Shown piece after piece: positions 59,956-64,000 of a stretch of 64,000 nt of DNA (the first letter of the stretch is position 1; each line of letters opens with the position of its first letter). Under the pieces are notes generated by a model. That model was not told the DNA's origin. It did not search any database and saw only the letters and a program-made list of their open reading frames with translations. A program made the position numbers and the translations under genes. Source of the stretch: an uncultured Granulosicoccaceae bacterium (GTDB lineage: Bacteria; Pseudomonadota; Gammaproteobacteria; Granulosicoccales; Granulosicoccaceae); NCBI GenBank assembly GCA_938005265.1, contig CALLOA010000098.1, positions 42,687-106,686 on the forward strand, in the 5' to 3' direction.

Positions 59956-62319
59956 ATGTACTCAAAGATTGCCACGGAACTTGTCGCAAGGACTGCGCAG
60001 GTAGAGTCTGCAATTGCCTTGCTGGATGAAGGGGCGACCGTGCCCTTTATTTCACGATATCGCAAGGAGGCGACCGGCGGGCTGAGTGATTCGCAGTTAA
60101 GATTGTTACAAGAGAGGCTTATCTACCTCAGAAATCTCGATTCGCGAAGAGATGCCGTGTTAAAGGCGATTGATGAGCAAGGGAAACTTGATGATGGCCT
60201 GCGTAAACAAATTCGTGATGCAGAAACCAAAACTGCTCTTGAAGACATTTATCTACCTTACAGGAAAAAACGCAAAACCAAAGGCCAGGCAGCAATAGCT
60301 GCAGGCATTGAGCCTCTGGCTGATAGTCTTTGGTCAGACCCTTCTTTGCAGCCCGAAAAACTGGCTGAAGATTACGTTAATGCTGATGCTGGTTTTGACG
60401 ATGTGAAATCAGTGCTCGAAGGCGCACGTTTCATTCTTATGGAACGTTTTGCAGTTGATTCGGGGCTGATCTCCATGTGTCGTGACAAGCTGCAGCAGTC
60501 GGGTTATTTGTGTTCGGCAGTTTTTCTTGGCAAGGAGGCGGAGGGAGAGAAATTTCGTGACTATTTTGATCACCAGGAACGGCTATCCAAGGTGCCTGGC
60601 CACCGGGCCCTTGCCATGTTTCGGGGGCGTTCCGAAGGTATTTTGGGGCTCAGTCTCAAGTTGTCGGAAGCATCGGATGAATCAGGTTTTGGTATTTCAG
60701 AATGTATTGCAATGGTGGCGCGCAGTACAGGCTTTTCGCATTCCGGTTTGCCTGCAGATGATTGGCGTTCTCAGGTTGTAAACTGGACATGGAAGGTCAA
60801 GATCGGACCTCATCTGGAGGCTGAATTATTGGCTGAGTTGCGTGAGCGCGCCGATGCTGAAGCCATTCGCGTATTTGCCAGTAACCTGAATGATCTGCTA
60901 CTGGCAGCACCCGCTGGTCAGCGCTGTACCATGGGGTTGGACCCGGGCTACCGAAGTGGCGTCAAAGTTGCCGTCGTTAGTGCCACTGGTAAGGTGCTGG
61001 ATCATATGGCGATATACCCTCATGCGCCGCAAAAACAATGGGACAAGGCAAAGCATGATTTGTGCGAATTGTGCCGTAAACATAAAGTTGAACTGATTGC
61101 GATAGGTAATGGTACCGCCTCGCGCGAAACCGAGCAGCTGGCAGCAGAGATACTAAAAGAAATGCAGAGTCCAGGGCTGGAAAAAATTGTTGTCTCAGAG
61201 GCCGGTGCTTCCGTGTATTCGGCCTCGGTTATTGCTGAAAATGAATTTCCGCAGCTGGATGTCACTATTCGTGGTGCTATATCTATTGCGAGGCGCTTGC
61301 AAGACCCGCTGGCTGAGCTGGTGAAAATTGATCCCAAAGCGATCGGAGTCGGTCAGTATCAGCATGATGTATCGCAGTTTGCTCTTGCGCGAAGTCTGGA
61401 CGACACAGTGGAGGATTGTGTTAACAGTGTGGGTGTTGATTTGAATACAGCATCCAGTGCTTTGTTATCACGCGTGTCCGGGCTAGGTGAAACGTTGGCC
61501 GGAAATATTGTTGAGTATCGTGATGAGCACGGCGCTTTCACTGATCGTGCAAAACTAAAAAAAGTACCCAGGCTTGGACCCAAAGCCTTTGAACAATGTG
61601 CCGGTTTTCTGCGCATTGCCAACGGCAAGAATCCGCTAGATGCATCGGGCGTTCATCCGGAAAGTTACCCGGTCGTCAAAGAGATTGAAAAGCGTACAGG
61701 GCGGTCAGTGACAGAAATTATTGGTCAAAAGGATATTATCAGTGGTCTCGATGCCACTGAATTCGCGAACGATCAATTCGGCTTGCCGACAGTTCAGGAT
61801 ATTCTTTCAGAATTGTTAAAGCCGGGGCGTGACCCTCGCCCGGAATTTCGCACAGTCAAGTTTGACGATTCTGTTTCCAAAATATCTGATCTGTCTATTA
61901 ACGCTGTAATGGAGGGGCAGGTTACCAACGTTACCAATTTCGGGGCGTTCGTTGACGTTGGAGTCCATCAGGATGGTCTGGTGCATATCTCGGCACTTAG
62001 TGACACGTTTGTCAAAGACCCTCACCAAGTCGTCAAAGCGGGTGATATTGTCAAGGTCAAGGTTATGTCGGTCGATCAGCAGCGTAATAGAATCGCGCTT
62101 TCAATGCGCCTGACTGATGATGCACGGGACGCCAATGAATCGCCTGCAGAAAAGTCACGGAGGCGTCAGGATACGCCCGGCCACTCCAGCAATCGCAAAG
62201 CCGGAGACGCTCGTGGTAAGAACCGCAATCAATCTGGCAGGCGGCAGTCTGTAGGACAGTCTCCGCCATCGGCAATCGCTTTGCAATTGCAGGCGGCGAT
62301 GGAGAAGAAAAACTCTTAA
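59956..62319 (+). CDS. tex: Tex transcription accessory protein
   Basis: 787 residues from ATG 59956 ([10 protein letters not shown], which aligns with the usual Tex start); TTG 59908, with aagg 12 bp upstream, would add 16 residues. Full Tex layout: N-terminal [30 protein letters not shown], the YqgF-like RNase H fold ([17 protein letters not shown]), the helix-hairpin-helix region ([42 protein letters not shown]), and a C-terminal S1 RNA-binding domain ([28 protein letters not shown]). A basic tail follows. Tex binds nucleic acid and affects transcription and stress survival. A gtgttt-aaatt-aaacac hairpin (62335-62351) separates it from the convergent gene. Confidence 0.96.
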   Translation: MYSKIATELVARTAQVESAIALLDEGATVPFISRYRKEATGGLSDSQLRLLQERLIYLRNLDSRRDAVLKAIDEQGKLDDGLRKQIRDAETKTALEDIYLPYRKKRKTKGQAAIAAGIEPLADSLWSDPSLQPEKLAEDYVNADAGFDDVKSVLEGARFILMERFAVDSGLISMCRDKLQQSGYLCSAVFLGKEAEGEKFRDYFDHQERLSKVPGHRALAMFRGRSEGILGLSLKLSEASDESGFGISECIAMVARSTGFSHSGLPADDWRSQVVNWTWKVKIGPHLEAELLAELRERADAEAIRVFASNLNDLLLAAPAGQRCTMGLDPGYRSGVKVAVVSATGKVLDHMAIYPHAPQKQWDKAKHDLCELCRKHKVELIAIGNGTASRETEQLAAEILKEMQSPGLEKIVVSEAGASVYSASVIAENEFPQLDVTIRGAISIARRLQDPLAELVKIDPKAIGVGQYQHDVSQFALARSLDDTVEDCVNSVGVDLNTASSALLSRVSGLGETLAGNIVEYRDEHGAFTDRAKLKKVPRLGPKAFEQCAGFLRIANGKNPLDASGVHPESYPVVKEIEKRTGRSVTEIIGQKDIISGLDATEFANDQFGLPTVQDILSELLKPGRDPRPEFRTVKFDDSVSKISDLSINAVMEGQVTNVTNFGAFVDVGVHQDGLVHISALSDTFVKDPHQVVKAGDIVKVKVMSVDQQRNRIALSMRLTDDARDANESPAEKSRRRQDTPGHSSNRKAGDARGKNRNQSGRRQSVGQSPPSAIALQLQAAMEKKNS

Positions 62320-62334
62320 AGGAAAAAGTCTTGG

Positions 62335-62351
62335 GTGTTTAAATTAAACAC
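62335..62351. terminator. small inverted repeat between convergent genes
   Basis: gtgtttaa/ttaaacac with one central base, in the 50-bp gap between Tex and the DUF6969-like gene. A/U-rich, so a weak terminator candidate at best. Confidence 0.3.
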
Positions 62352-62369
62352 GACAAGTGTTTCTAGCGA

Positions 62370-63098
62370 CTAATGTTGTTTGATTGCATTAAGGATTGAT
62401 GCGTGCTGCTTGTTAACTGAAATCTGATATTCACCTGTTACCTCAAGTCGACGGTCCTCAAACACATCCTGATCCGGGTGCTGTTGTCCCCATTCCGCAA
62501 CCACAGCATCACGCTGCTGGAGTAGTGTCACGATCTGCGGCTTGAACAGTTTTACCATGCCCGAAATCCATAGATTGACCGACTGGTTTGGAAACGCATG
62601 GTCTATTTCCCAGCTATCCAGCATATTGACAACGTGATCGCAGGAGTACCAGGCCTCCCCGGTAACCCAGCGGTTGGTTGCAAACAGGCCGATGGGGAAA
62701 CCGGCGCTGTCCATTGAGATAGAAATAACATGAGATATGGCGTCTTTGCCTAATGGCCAGCTCACATCGCCGTCGTACGGTACCGGTTTCATACTTGACT
62801 TCATGCCAGCGGCACGCATAAAAGTATGGAAGTGACCATGCTCGTCCATGTCTTCACGATGATTATGGTAGTAGTACTGACAATGAGATTCATTATCGTA
62901 GACATCACCCTTTGGATAATGCTGCATTTCGTAGAACGTTCCCTGATTCTTCAGGCACTCGCCAACCACATTCAATCCGCCTTTTTTTAAGGCGCGGTGA
63001 GCCTCGACAACCATATCCGCGCCATCGCGCATCGAATGCAGTTCGGAGAGAGTCAGTGTGTCGAAGTTAATTTCAGGGAGAGAAGAATTTTGTGCCAT
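62370..63098 (-). CDS. DUF6969-like protein of unknown function
   Basis: 242 residues, soluble. Conserved blocks: ALKKGGLNVVGECLKNQGTFYEMQHYPKGDVYD, SHCQYYYHNHREDMDEHGHFHTFMRA, HVISISMDSAGFPIGLFATNRWVTGE, VNLWISGMVKLFKPQIVTLLQQRDAVVAEW, and DVFEDRRLEVT. The His-rich HNH...EHGHFH segment could bind metal. From memory this pattern is the DUF6969 family, which has no assigned function. It lies downstream of the NPC-repeat cytochrome-like gene on the same strand. Confidence 0.72.
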   Translation of the reverse strand: MAQNSSLPEINFDTLTLSELHSMRDGADMVVEAHRALKKGGLNVVGECLKNQGTFYEMQHYPKGDVYDNESHCQYYYHNHREDMDEHGHFHTFMRAAGMKSSMKPVPYDGDVSWPLGKDAISHVISISMDSAGFPIGLFATNRWVTGEAWYSCDHVVNMLDSWEIDHAFPNQSVNLWISGMVKLFKPQIVTLLQQRDAVVAEWGQQHPDQDVFEDRRLEVTGEYQISVNKQHASILNAIKQH

Positions 63099-63240
63099 GA
63101 GTACTGCCCGTTAGTCAGACTGAATCGTACCAAAATGCTTCAGAGTGTTAAACATCGGTACTAATGTAATTGGCAGTCCATTGAAAGCGTAATTTGCAAG
63201 CGCCGAGGCTGTTAGCTGGCGTTAGTATTGATCAGCCAAC

Positions 63241-63299
63241 AATGCCCAGAGAATCTGGGCATTGCGGGTGATTTTCTGCTGGTAGTTCACCAGCAGAAA
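63241..63299. terminator. two tandem perfect hairpins
   Basis: aatgcccaga-gaa-tctgggcatt (63241-63263, 10-bp stem) and tttctgctggt-agttc-accagcagaaa (63273-63299, 11-bp stem) stand 10 bp apart in the 227-bp gap after the stop codon of the NPC-repeat gene. No long T-run follows on either strand. They may terminate or stabilise the minus-strand transcript. Confidence 0.55.
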
Positions 63300-63325
63300 T
63301 AGGCTACAAGAGCATTGTGGAACCG

Positions 63326-64000
63326 TTAATTCTTTGCAGCACAGGGGTTGCAAGGATTGCATGGGTTACACGGGTTACTTGCTTTAGCTGCGCAGGGGTT
63401 GCAAGGATTACATGGGTTGCACGGATTGCTTGCTTTAGCCGCGCAGGGGTTGCATGGGTTGCACGGATTACAAGGGTTAGCCTTGGCTGCGCAGGGATTG
63501 TAAGTAAAATCTTTCTGGACCGCTAAGGTATAGCTGGTCAAAGCTGCCAGTTCACGTGATTGCCATTCCAGTGTATCAGCCGCCATTGGAACGATAAGAC
63601 AGAATTGAACCATGCCCTCAGCATCAATCTCTGGCAGTCCGACCTGTTGATCAACCATGGCCACCCTGTGTGGGTACTCCTGTTCGAAGGTGGCGTTCAA
63701 GAGGCCGTTGTCAGTGTGACAAAAGCTGCAAGACAAGCCATTTGTGCTAAGAGACTTATCGTTCCACAGTTCTTCGCCATAAGCGGTCAGATCTGATGCG
63801 CTTTCATTTGACAACAGATAGGCAGCCGCATTGCGTGGCCGTACGATATCGTTCTTGGCAACTTTAGCTGCTCCACAAGGATTGCAGGGGTTACAAGGAT
63901 TGCAAGGGTTACTGGCTTTAGCAGCGCAAGGGTTGCACGGATTGCAAGGGTTATTTGCTTTAGCTGCACAAGGGTTGCAAGGATTACATGGGTTAGCCGC
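63326..64000 (-). CDS. c-type-cytochrome-like protein with Asn-Pro-Cys repeat arrays (5' truncated)
   Basis: The frame is open to the right edge, giving 224 visible residues. They begin in an array of NPC tripeptides (ten visible, in blocks of three, three and four separated by AAKAN/AAKAS), then [19 protein letters not shown] and a globular segment: [26 protein letters not shown], whose CSFCH is a covalent haem motif, and [16 protein letters not shown] as C-terminal helix. The protein ends with thirteen more NPC units (one, then three blocks of four separated by AAKAS). The SLSTNGxSCxxCH wording matches small periplasmic class-I cytochromes. Cys about every third residue suggests metal binding or disulphide cross-linking. 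A signal peptide would lie outside the window. Confidence 0.82.
   Translation of the reverse strand, partial: AANPCNPCNPCAAKANNPCNPCNPCAAKASNPCNPCNPCNPCGAAKVAKNDIVRPRNAAAYLLSNESASDLTAYGEELWNDKSLSTNGLSCSFCHTDNGLLNATFEQEYPHRVAMVDQQVGLPEIDAEGMVQFCLIVPMAADTLEWQSRELAALTSYTLAVQKDFTYNPCAAKANPCNPCNPCNPCAAKASNPCNPCNPCNPCAAKASNPCNPCNPCNPCAAKN
63335..63511 (-). repeat. C-terminal NPC tripeptide repeat array
   Basis: Thirteen 9-bp AAYCCNTGY-type units, with AAKAS spacers coded by near-identical DNA. A second array of ten units runs from about 63875 to the right edge. The nucleotide identity between blocks suggests recent expansion. Confidence 0.9.

Noticed and set aside
63317..63526. Plus-strand Cys/Thr-rich ORF opposite the NPC repeat
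   Set aside because: Antisense shadow of the repeat array; the minus-strand frame has the haem motif and continues through both arrays.

Overview
This 64 kb window is chromosomal DNA of roughly 50% G+C. It most resembles a free-living, probably marine-type gammaproteobacterium. The grounds are a complete Tex protein, a YaaA of the E. coli length, DUF6502, DUF898/YjgN and DUF1835 proteins, many transporters and secreted lipoproteins, and two CsrB/RsmY-type small RNAs behind GacA/LetA-like boxes. I see no tRNA, rRNA, phage, transposase or CRISPR. The genus cannot be named from the sequence.

Left part (1-10.9 kb): a purine-related cluster. After the tail of a membrane protein and an acylphosphatase-like protein lacking its catalytic residues comes a tightly coupled operon: a stand-alone Rieske ferredoxin-like protein, a Rieske-oxygenase catalytic subunit whose own Rieske ligands are gone, a GST-like protein, and an amidohydrolase deaminase. 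Then follow a complete BMP-type (purine nucleoside class) ABC importer and, on the opposite strand, an 8-oxoguanine-deaminase-like enzyme. The split oxygenase plus GST-like gene recalls the NdmC/NdmD/NdmE N-demethylase of caffeine degraders, so I propose a purine-modifying oxygenase that works on what the importer brings in.

10.9-31 kb: a flavin amine oxidase, a DUF1835 protein, an Ala-rich repeat lipoprotein, an RCC1-like secreted protein, a triple-RidA fusion, an EamA exporter, a lipoprotein, a hybrid histidine kinase, a DUF3179 protein, an MFS transporter, a small secreted protein, two SDRs (one without the catalytic Tyr/Lys), and an M48 protease coupled to a DUF898 membrane protein.

31-42 kb: the first Rsm-like sRNA (minus strand, about 31101-31240), yaaA, a small membrane protein, a TauD-like dioxygenase, a DUF6502 protein, a large FN3/beta-helix lipoprotein, and a 1,472-residue SNF2 helicase.

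42-64 kb: secreted lectin-like and beta-helix proteins; a metabolic block (enolase-superfamily enzyme, SUMF1 protein, aldo/keto reductase, VOC protein, epoxide hydrolase, EamA exporter, VCBS-repeat protein, two membrane proteins, a ThDP decarboxylase with a cupin); a DUF4344 lipoprotein; the second Rsm-like sRNA (minus strand, about 57597-57736); a PfkB kinase; a TauE exporter; Tex; a DUF6969-like protein; and, cut by the right edge, a c-type-cytochrome-like protein with a CSFCH haem motif between arrays of Asn-Pro-Cys tripeptides.

Short tandem duplications (10-22 bp units) recur throughout, both between genes and in frame within them. All family names come from motif recognition and memory; no search was run.
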